Positions 48,440 to 56,466 of a stretch of 56,466 nucleotides of DNA are shown piece after piece. The position numbers were made by a program, and so were the translations under genes. Source of the DNA: DASRDU01 sp035560235 (GTDB taxonomy: Bacteria > Acidobacteriota > Blastocatellia > RBC074); assembly GCA_035560235.1 (NCBI GenBank), contig DATMAG010000070.1, positions 1-56,466 of the forward strand, written 5' to 3'. The notes under the pieces are model-generated. The model was not told where the DNA came from. It saw only the letters and a program-made list of their open reading frames with translations, and ran no database searches. Each line of letters opens with the position of its first letter. Positions within the stretch are counted from its first letter, which is position 1.

Positions 48440-49393
48440 ATGAAAATCAAAATCTGTTATCACGGGAATTGTTTTGACGGAGTCTCATCTGCCGCCGTCT
48501 TCGGGCGGTTTTACCGCGAGAAAGTTCACCCCGACTGGGAACAGGCGTTTCAGCCGATGATGCATCGCGCCGGTGCCCTGTTTGATGACCGGGACTTTGA
48601 CGGCGACGAAAACGCCGTCGTGGATTTCAAATACAGTCCGTCGCCAAAGCTGACCTGGTGGTTCGATCATCACAAGAGCGCGTTTCTGACGCCGGAAGAT
48701 GAAGCCCATTTCAGGGCCGACTCGAGCGGCAAAAAGTTCGTGGACGCGAGTTTCAAATCCTGCGCGAAATTCATTGCGACGGTGACGCAGCAGCAGTTCG
48801 GTTTTGACACCGCGCCACTCAGCGAACTGATCGAATGGGCCAACAAGATTGACGGCGCGTTCTATGAAAACGCCGCCGAGCCGGTTGAAATGAAAGCGCC
48901 CGCGCTCGAACTCGGGCTCGTCATCGAAAACGAACGCGACCCGCAACTCGCGCAGCGCATCATTCAGGATTTGCAGCAGCGCTCGCTGAGCGAAGTCGCC
49001 GCCGCCGATTACGTGGCTGAAAGAATCGCGCCGCTCCGCGAACGTCACCTGCGCTCAATGGAGATCATTCGCGCGGCGGCACGAATGCGCGGGCCGGTAG
49101 TCTTTTTTGACGTGGTCGGCCACGACATGGAAGGCTACAGCAAATTCATTCCGTACTACCTGCATCCCGAAAGCGTTTACAGCGTCAGCGTCAGCCGGTC
49201 GGCGTTTCGCTCAAAGATTTCGGTTGGCTCAAACCCCTGGGCGCCGCGCCCGCGCACACACGACCTGGCAAAAATCTGCGAACGCTACGGCGGCGGCGGC
49301 CACGCCGTTGTCGCGGCCATTTCGCTCGCGCCGGAAAAACTGGATGAAGCGCGCCGGATTGCGGAAGAGATCGTTGAGGAGTTGCAGAGTTGA
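48440..49393 (+). CDS. DHH family phosphoesterase
   Basis: 317 residues. The metal-binding motifs are HGNCFDGVSSA (H8, D13), VVDFKY (D62), FDHHKS (D76, H77, H78), and a C-terminal DHHA1-like GGGH in YGGGGHAVVAAIS near 286-296. DHH enzymes of this size cleave short oligonucleotides or cyclic dinucleotides; which applies is not evident. It is divergent from clpS and 2 bases upstream of queF, so the two form an operon. Confidence 0.87.
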   Translation: MKIKICYHGNCFDGVSSAAVFGRFYREKVHPDWEQAFQPMMHRAGALFDDRDFDGDENAVVDFKYSPSPKLTWWFDHHKSAFLTPEDEAHFRADSSGKKFVDASFKSCAKFIATVTQQQFGFDTAPLSELIEWANKIDGAFYENAAEPVEMKAPALELGLVIENERDPQLAQRIIQDLQQRSLSEVAAADYVAERIAPLRERHLRSMEIIRAAARMRGPVVFFDVVGHDMEGYSKFIPYYLHPESVYSVSVSRSAFRSKISVGSNPWAPRPRTHDLAKICERYGGGGHAVVAAISLAPEKLDEARRIAEEIVEELQS

Positions 49394-49395
49394 AA

Positions 49396-49893
49396 ATGAA
49401 AGCACGGAAATTGAAACAGACAGTCAGACGCACAGGTCGCGGGACGGCGCAAAAGGCGCTGCCCGCAGTGAAAGAGTTTTCTCCTGCACAGCAGCTCGAA
49501 ATCCGTTCGACGCCGCCGGAGGAGATGAATCTCTATCCGCTCGACACGTTTGCTTATGAGTATCCGGGCAAGCGAATCGAGATCAGTTTTTCAATGCCGG
49601 AGTTCACGGCGATCTGCCCGTTCTCGGACTTCCCGGATTTTGCGACGATCAATCTGATGTACGTGCCGAACCGGCGGTGCATTGAACTGAAATCGCTGAA
49701 GCTGTACATCAATTCGTTCCGCGACGTGAAGATCTTTCACGAGCATGTCATCAACAGAATTCTCGAAGATTTCGTGGCTGCCTGCGATCCGCTGGAGGTT
49801 CAGATCGAGGGAGACTTCAATGTGCGCGGCAACATCAGGACGGTAGTCAGAGCCAGATACGTGCGGGCTGCGGGGAAGGGAAGGCGCAGGTAA
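49396..49893 (+). CDS. queF: 7-cyano-7-deazaguanine (preQ0) reductase QueF
   Basis: 165 residues, the unimodular short QueF. Catalytic cysteine in TAICPFSDFPDFATI (C76 and D83 in the longer numbering from TTG 49390), then CIELKSLKLYINSFR with the substrate-binding glutamate. It reduces preQ0 to preQ1 with NADPH in queuosine synthesis. The ATG at 49396 is preferred. The N-terminal 30 residues are basic and unusually long. QueG, which finishes the pathway, is encoded at 16.2-17.2 kb. Confidence 0.95.
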   Translation: MKARKLKQTVRRTGRGTAQKALPAVKEFSPAQQLEIRSTPPEEMNLYPLDTFAYEYPGKRIEISFSMPEFTAICPFSDFPDFATINLMYVPNRRCIELKSLKLYINSFRDVKIFHEHVINRILEDFVAACDPLEVQIEGDFNVRGNIRTVVRARYVRAAGKGRRR

Positions 49894-49951
49894 TTTCACC
49901 GAACCTGCCCCGGCACAGTGGCGTATGGCTTTTCTGCCGGAGGTTCAAATC

Positions 49952-50851
49952 ATGTACTGTCCCAAATGTTCCAGCCAGGCTGTCGAAGGACAGCGATACT
50001 GCCGTCAGTGCGGCACCAATCTGGGTGTCATTCTGGATGCAATGGACGGCAAGACTGTCACGGTTGATTTCGAAACTCTGAAGAAGGATCTGCGCCAGCT
50101 GGGGCAGAGTCTGCGCTCGAGTTTCGAAGAGGTCCATCAGGAATTCAAAAAGAACAAGCGGCACAACCGACAGTGGCGAAAGGGCGACTGGAACTGGGTC
50201 AGCGGCGTGGCGCAGACGGCAGCCGGTGCTGGTGCCGCTGCTGCAACCGAAGCCGTTTCGGCAGTTCATACCGCAGCTCCCGCAATCTCAACTAAACCGA
50301 TTCCGATCAAAATCAAACAGGTCAGGGGCGGCAGTTCACGCCAGCAGAGTTTTCAGCAGGCGGCGCTTTCGATTTTCGGTGGTGGCGCGGCGACCTGGGC
50401 GCTCTATTACCTGCTCCACACCGCCGGACAGTCGGGTCTGCTGTGGAATCTGGAGCAGTTGATTCTGCGCGAAAGCGGGGCGCCGCTTTACGGGCTGGCT
50501 CCTGTCTTTCAGGCTTTGTGGGTGCTGGGGCTGATTCCGGTGGCGAAAGGCGTGGCGCATCTGCTCAACGGCACTTTCTTTGCCTCGAAACCGACCGAGA
50601 ATCCGGCTGATCAGGTCGTGCAGGAAATCAATGCGCGGCTCGCGGCGGCTCAGGCGGCACAGATTCCGCAGGCGCAACTGGCCTGGGCTGCACCGGCAGC
50701 TTCGCCCGCGATTCAGGCTGAACCGGAGCGGGCGCCGGATACCAGTGAACTGAAGCGTGAGCGCAGTTTCAGTCCTGTCGGCAGCATCACTGAAGATCCG
50801 ACCGAACGCTTCGACGCCCGCGAACCCGACCGGGTCAGAAGCAGTTCCTGA
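49952..50851 (+). CDS. Zinc-ribbon membrane protein of unknown function
   Basis: 299 residues: zinc ribbon MYCPKCSSQA...CRQCG at the N-terminus, a charged helical region with KKDLRQLGQSL, a Thr/Ala-rich linker, two hydrophobic segments (around 130-155 and 175-200) that could be membrane helices, and a disordered Ala/Gln/Pro-rich tail ending in SS. GGAGG lies 9 bases before the ATG at 49952. The architecture, zinc ribbon then membrane helices, is common in Acidobacteriota signalling proteins, but no function is known. Confidence 0.75.
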   Translation: MYCPKCSSQAVEGQRYCRQCGTNLGVILDAMDGKTVTVDFETLKKDLRQLGQSLRSSFEEVHQEFKKNKRHNRQWRKGDWNWVSGVAQTAAGAGAAAATEAVSAVHTAAPAISTKPIPIKIKQVRGGSSRQQSFQQAALSIFGGGAATWALYYLLHTAGQSGLLWNLEQLILRESGAPLYGLAPVFQALWVLGLIPVAKGVAHLLNGTFFASKPTENPADQVVQEINARLAAAQAAQIPQAQLAWAAPAASPAIQAEPERAPDTSELKRERSFSPVGSITEDPTERFDAREPDRVRSSS

Positions 50852-50885
50852 GCAGTTTCCGCTGAAATATTTCTGCAGAAACAAG

Positions 50886-50921
50886 ACCGGCTCACACGCA
50901 CGTGTGAGCCGGTTCTGTTTT
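50886..50921. terminator. Bidirectional terminator between convergent genes
   Basis: A perfect 13-bp stem, 50886-50898 with 50901-50913 (core CCGGCTCACACG), is followed by TCTGTTTT on the plus strand. It lies between the zinc-ribbon gene and the M28 peptidase gene and probably serves the plus-strand gene best. Confidence 0.8.
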
Positions 50922-50946
50922 CACCAGATGATTCAAAGCCTGGTCT

Positions 50947-52842
50947 TCACTTCAGGCTGCTGGCCGACTGCATCCGCGCCCGCTCGAATTCATCACCCGG
51001 CTTCCACTTCGGCGTTTCTGAGGCGTTCGCCACTCTCAGGCCGACCCAGAATGCCAGCCGCACCTGCTGCACCATCCCGCTGAAATCCCAGTTCGGGCTG
51101 TATTCGTCCGAAGGCTGGTGATAGCGGGTCGCGTTGTACTCCTCGAACTGCCTCTTGCCCCAGTCCGCCGAGTGTCCGACGAAGTTCGAGCCTGGCTCGA
51201 AGTTGACTGAAGGGATGCCGACCTTGGCAAACGGGAAGTGGTCGGAACGGTAGAACAGGCCCTGCTCAGGATGCGCGTCAGGCGAGATCGTGACCTGATT
51301 CTCCTTCGCCACCTCTTCGATGAATTTGCCGAGCGTCGAACGGTCGGCGCCGAGCGGCGCGATGTCAGAGGTCAGGCCGTAAATGTTCAGCGAATCAAGA
51401 TTGATGTCCGCCACCGTCTTCGACAGCGGCACGAGCGGATGGCGCGCGTAATATTCAGCGCCGAGCAGGCCCTGCTCTTCGGCAGTGGTGGCAATGAAGA
51501 GAATCGAGCGTTTCGGTTTTTCTTCCAGCGCGGCGAAGGCTTTGGCAATGGCGAGAATGCCTGAGACTCCGGTCGCATTATCCAGCGCGCCGTTGTAAAT
51601 GTTGTCGCCCGGCTGATCGGGACGCATGCCGAAATGATCCCAGTGCGCCGAAAAGACCACGTACTCATTCTTCAGCTTGTCATCATTGCCGCGCAGGATG
51701 CCGACAACGTTGGGCGAAGTGACGCGCCGCGTCGTAACCTTCAGCGTCGAATCAACCCGCGCATTAAGCACCACCGGCCTGAACTCGCGCGTCTGCGCAG
51801 CCTGGCGCAGCGCCGAAAGATTCTGTCCCGCCAGCTGCACGATCTTCTGCGCGGCGTCATCAGTCACCCAGGCCTTGAAGGCCAGCGGATTGACGCTGCC
51901 ATCCGGCTCCAGCCCGAAGCGTTCGCCGCTCCACGAACTTCTGACCACGTTCCAGCCATACCCGGCTGATTCGGTCGTGTGAATCAGAATCACCCCGAGC
52001 GCGCCGCGCCGCGCCGCCTCTTCGTATTTGTACGTCCAGCGACCGTAATAGGTCAGCGTCCTGCCGCCGAACAGATTCGGTTCTGCCGCCGTGGCGGGCG
52101 GATCGTTGACCATCATCATCAGAACCTTGCCGCGCACATCCAGCCCCTTGTAATCGTCCCAGTTGTTTTCCGGCGACTGAATGCCGTAACCGACAAAGAC
52201 GATTTCACTGCTGACCGGAACCTCACTCTTTTCCAGTTCGGTCGTGGCGACGAAATCGTCACCGAATCTGAACTCCTGGCTCCGGTCGCCGCTTTTGATC
52301 GTCAATTTGTTGGCAGGGTCTGCGGTCGTGCCGACCATCGCCACCTGCTGAAAGAAGGTGCGATCAGCGGCGGCAGGTTCAAGCCCGACAGATTCAAATT
52401 TCGCGGCAATGTATTTCGCGGCAAGCATTCCGCCGCGTGAGCCGGGCGCGCGGCCTTCGAGCAGATCGTCAGCGAGGTATTTGATGTGCGCGCGCAGTTC
52501 GGCATCATTGATCTTCGCGCCGGCCTGTTCGGCATCATTGACAGCGCCTTCATCACCTGAAGCGGGCGGGAAATCATAAGTCACCACGCGTTGCGCGATG
52601 CGGCGACCGTGACGCCCGCGCCGATAAACCACATGAGTTCTGCGCCGACCGTGGCGACTGCGCGCACTGCGCGCCTTGGAGCGGGCTGTCCTGCCGCGCG
52701 CGACCTTGCCGCGTTTTTTGCTGACGCTGGTGCGGCCCTTGCGCTTGCGCGGCGCGGCTTCGATTTCCCAGCTGAGGGCACAGCAGAGCAGCAGAACAAT
52801 CAGGTGGACAAGAACGCGAACAGGGGGAGAATATTTTTTCAT
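50947..52842 (-). CDS. Secreted M28 family zinc peptidase
   Basis: 631 residues. A signal peptide (LVHLIVLLLCCALSWEIEA) is followed by a 50-residue tract in which nearly half the residues are Arg or Lys, then a helical linker, the M28 domain interrupted by a PA-type insertion, and the catalytic residues: SAHWDHFG, ALDNATG, TTAEEQGL, DINLDS and YRSDHFPF, which supply the five metal ligands and general base. It is probably an aminopeptidase or carboxypeptidase on exported peptides. ATG 52842 is chosen because GGAG lies six bases upstream. Confidence 0.9.
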   Translation of the reverse strand: MKKYSPPVRVLVHLIVLLLCCALSWEIEAAPRKRKGRTSVSKKRGKVARGRTARSKARSARSRHGRRRTHVVYRRGRHGRRIAQRVVTYDFPPASGDEGAVNDAEQAGAKINDAELRAHIKYLADDLLEGRAPGSRGGMLAAKYIAAKFESVGLEPAAADRTFFQQVAMVGTTADPANKLTIKSGDRSQEFRFGDDFVATTELEKSEVPVSSEIVFVGYGIQSPENNWDDYKGLDVRGKVLMMMVNDPPATAAEPNLFGGRTLTYYGRWTYKYEEAARRGALGVILIHTTESAGYGWNVVRSSWSGERFGLEPDGSVNPLAFKAWVTDDAAQKIVQLAGQNLSALRQAAQTREFRPVVLNARVDSTLKVTTRRVTSPNVVGILRGNDDKLKNEYVVFSAHWDHFGMRPDQPGDNIYNGALDNATGVSGILAIAKAFAALEEKPKRSILFIATTAEEQGLLGAEYYARHPLVPLSKTVADINLDSLNIYGLTSDIAPLGADRSTLGKFIEEVAKENQVTISPDAHPEQGLFYRSDHFPFAKVGIPSVNFEPGSNFVGHSADWGKRQFEEYNATRYHQPSDEYSPNWDFSGMVQQVRLAFWVGLRVANASETPKWKPGDEFERARMQSASSLK

Positions 52843-53008
52843 GTGCATCTCCGATAATGATTACCCTGAAAGGGAAGTCAGCAAGTGAGATCTTCTCGCA
52901 ACATTAAACTAACCGCGGCTGGGGTGCTGTGCAGGTCTGCCCGAACAATGCAGCCTGCCTTCTGTCATGCTGTGCGTTCTTTACCTGAGGATGAGGTTAA
53001 AAGCAAGC

Positions 53009-53014
53009 TATAAT
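53009..53014 (+). promoter_or_regulatory. Candidate -10 box upstream of glpD
   Basis: A perfect TATAAT occurs 70 bases before the glpD ATG. No good -35 hexamer is found at 16-18 bases upstream, so support is limited. The 241-base gap has no gene. Confidence 0.35.
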
Positions 53015-53083
53015 CGAATACGGAAATTTAATGATTCCTGAAGCGGATAATTACGAACAGGCCACGCTGATTTTCAATTCACT

Positions 53084-54763
53084 ATGACCGAACTTTCCTG
53101 GCAAACGCGCAGCCGTGCGCTGAAGCGAATGGCGGACGAGATTTTCGATCTGCTGATAATTGGCGGCGGGATCACCGGTGCGGGACTTGCGCTGGACGGG
53201 AGCGCACGCGGTTTGCGGGTCGCCCTGGTTGAAAAGCGCGATTTTGCCGCCGGGACTTCCAGCCGCTCGACCAAGCTGATTCACGGCGGACTGCGGTATC
53301 TGGAACATTACGATTTCGCGCTGGTGCGTGAAGGCCTGCGCGAACGCGCGCTGCTCGTGAAACTCGCGCCGCATCTGGTCGAGCCGTTTCCCTTCGTGGT
53401 TCCCGTCTATGAGCAGTCACGCCGCAATTACGATCGCCCGCTGAAAATGCGCGCCGGAATGATTCTCTATGATCTGCTGGCCGGAAAGTACAACCTTGGT
53501 CGCCATCGCCGCCTTAACCGCGCTGAGGCTTTGCAGCTTGCGCCGCAGCTCGATCCGCGCGGCCTGAAGGGCGCGTTCGTTTATTACGACTGCCTGACGG
53601 ATGATGCGCGGCTGGTCATTGAAGTCCTTAAGTCGGCTCACGAGTGCGGCGCAGTGCCGGCCAGTTACGCCCGCGCCACGGGTTTCCTCAGAGATGAGGC
53701 AGGCAGGATTGCGGGCGCTCATCTGCGCGATGAACTGACCGGGGATGAAATCAGCGCGCGCGCGCGGCTGGTCATCAACGCCACCGGAGTGTGGATGGAA
53801 GAGACACTCAGTCTGAGCAGTGCGGCAGGCAATGGCGCAGCTAAAAGCGTGCGCCCGTCGAAGGGCATTCATCTGACTGTTCCGGCTGACCGGCTGCGCG
53901 TGAATGCGGCGTGGCTGATTCCGTCGCTCACCGGTCATCGCTTCTACTTCGTGGTTCCGTGGCAGGGGCGCGTCAACATCGGCACGACAGATACTGATTA
54001 CCAGGGCGACAAGAATGCTCCGCGCGCTGAAGCCGATGAAGTCAGAGAGATTCTCGGCGCGATCAATTCATACTTTCCCGACGCGCAGCTTGACTCTTCA
54101 GATGTGATTACGAGCTGGGCCGGACTGCGCCCGCTGATCAGCGATCCGATGATTCAGTCAACCACTGCGATTTCGCGGAAGGAGGAACTGCTCGAATCGG
54201 ACAACGGCCTGATTTCACTCGCCGGGGGCAAGCTGACGACTTACCGGCTGATGGCTGAACGCGGGATTGATCTGGCGGCGCGACGGCTGCGCGAAAGATT
54301 CGGCATCAACACCAGCGGCCAGCGCACGAGCGACATTCCTGTCGGAGGCGCGCCTGAACGTCACGAAATCGAACCCGCTGCGCAGAGACTCGCGCAAAGC
54401 GAAGGCTTCACGCCTGAGACAGCCCATCATCTGGTGACGGCTTACGGAACCGAAGCGGCGCGCATTGCTGAGATCGCCCGCGAGGATGTGCGGCTGCGCG
54501 CTCATCTGGTCAATGGCCTGCCACATCTGGCGGCTGAAGTTGTTTATGCAGCGCGTTATGAAATGGCGCTGACGCTCGCTGACGTGCTGGCGCGCAGGAC
54601 CAGGCTGCTGATGCTGGCGGGTAAGGCTGCGGTCGAGTGTGCGCCGATGGTTGCGGAACTGATGGCCGGAGAGCTGCGCTGGGATGAGCGCGAAGTGAAA
54701 CGCCAGATCGCACAGCTCACGGATGAATACGAACGCGAATACGCCACGCCGCACGCTGACTGA
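53084..54763 (+). CDS. glpD: Glycerol-3-phosphate dehydrogenase (FAD, quinone-linked)
   Basis: 559 residues. FAD motif IIGGGITGAGLALDGSARGL at 25-44, the DFAAGTSSRSTKLIHGGLRYL segment near 52-72 typical of GlpD, and the C-terminal helical domain. It oxidises glycerol-3-phosphate to dihydroxyacetone phosphate and feeds electrons to the quinone pool at the inner membrane. The long N-terminus before the FAD motif matches Bacillus GlpD, supporting ATG 53084; a second candidate is ATG 53129. No glpK or glpF is adjacent. Confidence 0.95.
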   Translation: MTELSWQTRSRALKRMADEIFDLLIIGGGITGAGLALDGSARGLRVALVEKRDFAAGTSSRSTKLIHGGLRYLEHYDFALVREGLRERALLVKLAPHLVEPFPFVVPVYEQSRRNYDRPLKMRAGMILYDLLAGKYNLGRHRRLNRAEALQLAPQLDPRGLKGAFVYYDCLTDDARLVIEVLKSAHECGAVPASYARATGFLRDEAGRIAGAHLRDELTGDEISARARLVINATGVWMEETLSLSSAAGNGAAKSVRPSKGIHLTVPADRLRVNAAWLIPSLTGHRFYFVVPWQGRVNIGTTDTDYQGDKNAPRAEADEVREILGAINSYFPDAQLDSSDVITSWAGLRPLISDPMIQSTTAISRKEELLESDNGLISLAGGKLTTYRLMAERGIDLAARRLRERFGINTSGQRTSDIPVGGAPERHEIEPAAQRLAQSEGFTPETAHHLVTAYGTEAARIAEIAREDVRLRAHLVNGLPHLAAEVVYAARYEMALTLADVLARRTRLLMLAGKAAVECAPMVAELMAGELRWDEREVKRQIAQLTDEYEREYATPHAD

Positions 54764-54779
54764 CAAGGCTGCACTGCGC

Positions 54780-55322
54780 TTATCTTCGCGCTGCCTCTTC
54801 CTGAAACCAGGTCATCACCAGATCGCGCACCTTTGCGCCCTCGAACTGACCGCGCACTGAATCAATGACTTCGATGCTGGCGCGATCTTTCTTCACGTAA
54901 AAGCCCACCCAGCAGGCGAGGTAAAACTGCGTGAGCAGCATGCCGGTAATTTTCAGATCGCTGACTTTGAAAAACCCGTTCAGATAAATTCCGCGCCTGA
55001 TCCTTTCTTCCAGCCGCGCCATGGTCTCGGCCTCGCTGAGCGCGGACGGCGCAACCTGAACTGATTCCAGTTCCATGAATTCATCATCACGCGGCGGCTC
55101 ATCAAAGCTGTACGGATCAAGCTCGCCTGTGACCGCGTCAATTGCCAGATAATGTATTGAGCGGTCGCCGCCGTTCTGCACTTCGATCTGAAACAGGTGA
55201 TACGGAACGTAAAGGCCGGTGCAGATCCGCAGCCTGCCCAGCCGCACTTCGCGCAGTCCGCCAGTGAACATTTTCATCGCCTGTGCGCGATCAACCTTTG
55301 GCTGAAGACATTTGAGCCTCAT
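54780..55322 (-). CDS. Unrecognised protein coupled to the sodium symporter
   Basis: 180 residues, no signal peptide or membrane segment. It starts MRLKCLQPKVDRAQAMKMF, has a beta-rich core (YVPYHLFQIEVQNGGDRSIHYLAIDAVTGELDPYSF), an acidic middle and a C-terminal helix region rich in aromatics. I do not recognise a family. The ATG overlaps the symporter stop by one base (TGATG), so the two are translationally coupled, which suggests a cytoplasmic partner or regulator of the transporter. It converges on glpD with a 16-base gap. Confidence 0.7.
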   Translation of the reverse strand: MRLKCLQPKVDRAQAMKMFTGGLREVRLGRLRICTGLYVPYHLFQIEVQNGGDRSIHYLAIDAVTGELDPYSFDEPPRDDEFMELESVQVAPSALSEAETMARLEERIRRGIYLNGFFKVSDLKITGMLLTQFYLACWVGFYVKKDRASIEVIDSVRGQFEGAKVRDLVMTWFQEEAARR

Positions 55323-56466
55323 CACGCGAAATAGATCCACAACGAAATGATGGTCACAGCCAGCACTCCGGCAAAGGCCAGATTGAGCCGCTTCTGCGCG
55401 GGCGTTTCGACTTCAACAGGCGCGGCCAGAATGCTCTCGCTTTCAACTTCGGCGAGTGAGATTTGTTCCTGAATCGTCTGAAAGGTCAGCCCCGCGACTT
55501 TTGCCGCTTCAGGCGCAGGCGTCAGCAGACTGACCGTGACTAGCAGCACGACGCAGACCACGAACATCAGTATCGCAAAGTGCAGAAAGTTCATTCCGAC
55601 AAACCAGCCGAGAAAACCGCTCGGCGGCGCGCCTGCATAAACGACCTCGAGAATGAAGCGCGCCGCGCCGAGGACGAATCCGGCAAGGAGCGAGACAATC
55701 GCGCCCTCGCCGTTGATCCGCTTCCAGAAGACGCCGAGCAGAAAGACTGCGGCAATCGGCGGCGAAACATAAGCCTGCACGCTTTGCAGATAGACATAAA
55801 GCTGCGAACTGATGCGGCCCATCATCGGAATCCAGAGCAGGCTCAGCCCGACCATAATCACCGTCGTTACTCGTCCGACATTGACCAGTTGCCGTTCCGA
55901 AGCTGCCGGACGAAGCTTCCGGTAAAAATCCATCGTGAAGATGGTCGAACTGGAATTGAAGACCGCGCTCAGGCTCGACATCAATGCGGCGAGCATCGCC
56001 GCGACCATCACGCCCTGCAGACCCGTCGGCATCAGCCGCACTACCAGCGTCGGAAACGCAGCGTTTGAATCAGCAGCCATCTCCTGCGGATAGAGAGCGC
56101 GCGCAATCATTCCCGGCACGATCAGCATAAAGACCGGCAGGATTTTCAGAAAACCGGCGACCACTGTCCCCGCCTTCGCATTCGCCACATCCTTCGCCGA
56201 GAGCACGCGCTGCACGATCACCTGATCGGTACACCAGTACCAGATGCCCAGCAGCGGCGCGCCGAAAAAGATTCCCGTCCACGGAAATTCACTGTGAGTC
56301 GCGGGCTTCATCATATGAAAGAAATCAGGCGGCACCGACGCGCGCAGCCCCTCCCATCCGCCAACCCGCCCGAGGCCGATGAACATCAGCACAAGCGCGC
56401 CCGCGACCAGAATCACTGTCTGAATCACTTCGGTATAAATCACCGCGGCGAGTCCGCCCGCCACGG
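55322..56466 (-). CDS. Sodium/solute symporter (SSS family), C-terminal part
   Basis: About 381 visible residues; the N-terminus lies beyond the right edge. Multiple membrane segments, with the SSS signature region GGLAAVIYTEVIQTVIL, WYWCTDQVIVQRVLSAKD and the AAMLAALMSSLSAVFNSSSTIFTMDFY segment that in SGLT/vSGLT-type carriers lines the sodium site. VFLLGVFWKRINGEGA follows. It probably takes up a sugar or similar solute with sodium. A 60-residue charged loop precedes the last helix. The downstream gene is translationally coupled. Confidence 0.92.
   Translation of the reverse strand, partial: VAGGLAAVIYTEVIQTVILVAGALVLMFIGLGRVGGWEGLRASVPPDFFHMMKPATHSEFPWTGIFFGAPLLGIWYWCTDQVIVQRVLSAKDVANAKAGTVVAGFLKILPVFMLIVPGMIARALYPQEMAADSNAAFPTLVVRLMPTGLQGVMVAAMLAALMSSLSAVFNSSSTIFTMDFYRKLRPAASERQLVNVGRVTTVIMVGLSLLWIPMMGRISSQLYVYLQSVQAYVSPPIAAVFLLGVFWKRINGEGAIVSLLAGFVLGAARFILEVVYAGAPPSGFLGWFVGMNFLHFAILMFVVCVVLLVTVSLLTPAPEAAKVAGLTFQTIQEQISLAEVESESILAAPVEVETPAQKRLNLAFAGVLAVTIISLWIYFA

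Overview
The window reads like a chromosome segment of an Acidobacteriota bacterium, probably Blastocatellia- or Solibacter-like. The main pointers are a secreted giant protein opening with a TIGR03437-type domain (a family largely seen in Solibacter and relatives), a DUF1800/DUF1501 secreted pair, several zinc-ribbon signalling proteins, a bacterial HerA-like ATPase, and compact high-GC genes that often overlap by 1-4 bases. No rRNA, tRNA, phage genes, integrase or CRISPR array was seen.

Layout. 1-5.9 kb: end of a secreted heme protein, enoyl-CoA hydratase, dienelactone hydrolase, SDR, a zinc-ribbon/BON membrane protein, then a base-excision pair (endonuclease IV and an endonuclease III-like enzyme). 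6-15 kb: a leader with strong predicted hairpins, the DUF1800-DUF1501 operon, and a 1592-residue secreted adhesin-like protein ending in seven FG-GAP repeats. 14.9-20.8 kb: a kinase with altered catalytic motifs, a tandem array of DnaA-box-like sequences, queG, a zinc-ribbon protein, and a minus-strand run herA-DUF433-DUF5615-truA. 20.9-26 kb: a REPIN-like inverted repeat with a broken RAYT transposase beside it, an AlkZ-like glycosylase, a geranylgeranyl-reductase-family oxidoreductase, serS and galU.

26-38.6 kb is the classic origin-proximal cluster, all on the minus strand: rpmH-rnpA-yidD-yidC-khpB-mnmE-mnmG-rsmG-(two parS sites)-parA-parB-bactofilin-TPR. dnaA is absent. It joins ribosome and RNase P parts, membrane protein insertion, tRNA wobble modification, 16S methylation and chromosome partitioning.

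38.7-56.5 kb: tatD and metG, now separated by a second DUF433-DUF5615 module flanked by an exact 83-bp direct repeat of the metG 3' end; an SDR and a DMT transporter; Uma2-family nuclease, clpA and clpS; a DHH phosphoesterase, queF and a zinc-ribbon membrane protein; a secreted M28 peptidase; glpD; and a sodium/solute symporter coupled to an unrecognised protein at the right edge.

The most interesting items are the 804-bp toxin-antitoxin unit in the metG 3' end, the helically spaced DnaA-box-like array near queG, the REPIN/RAYT relic, the degenerate kinase and the structured leaders.
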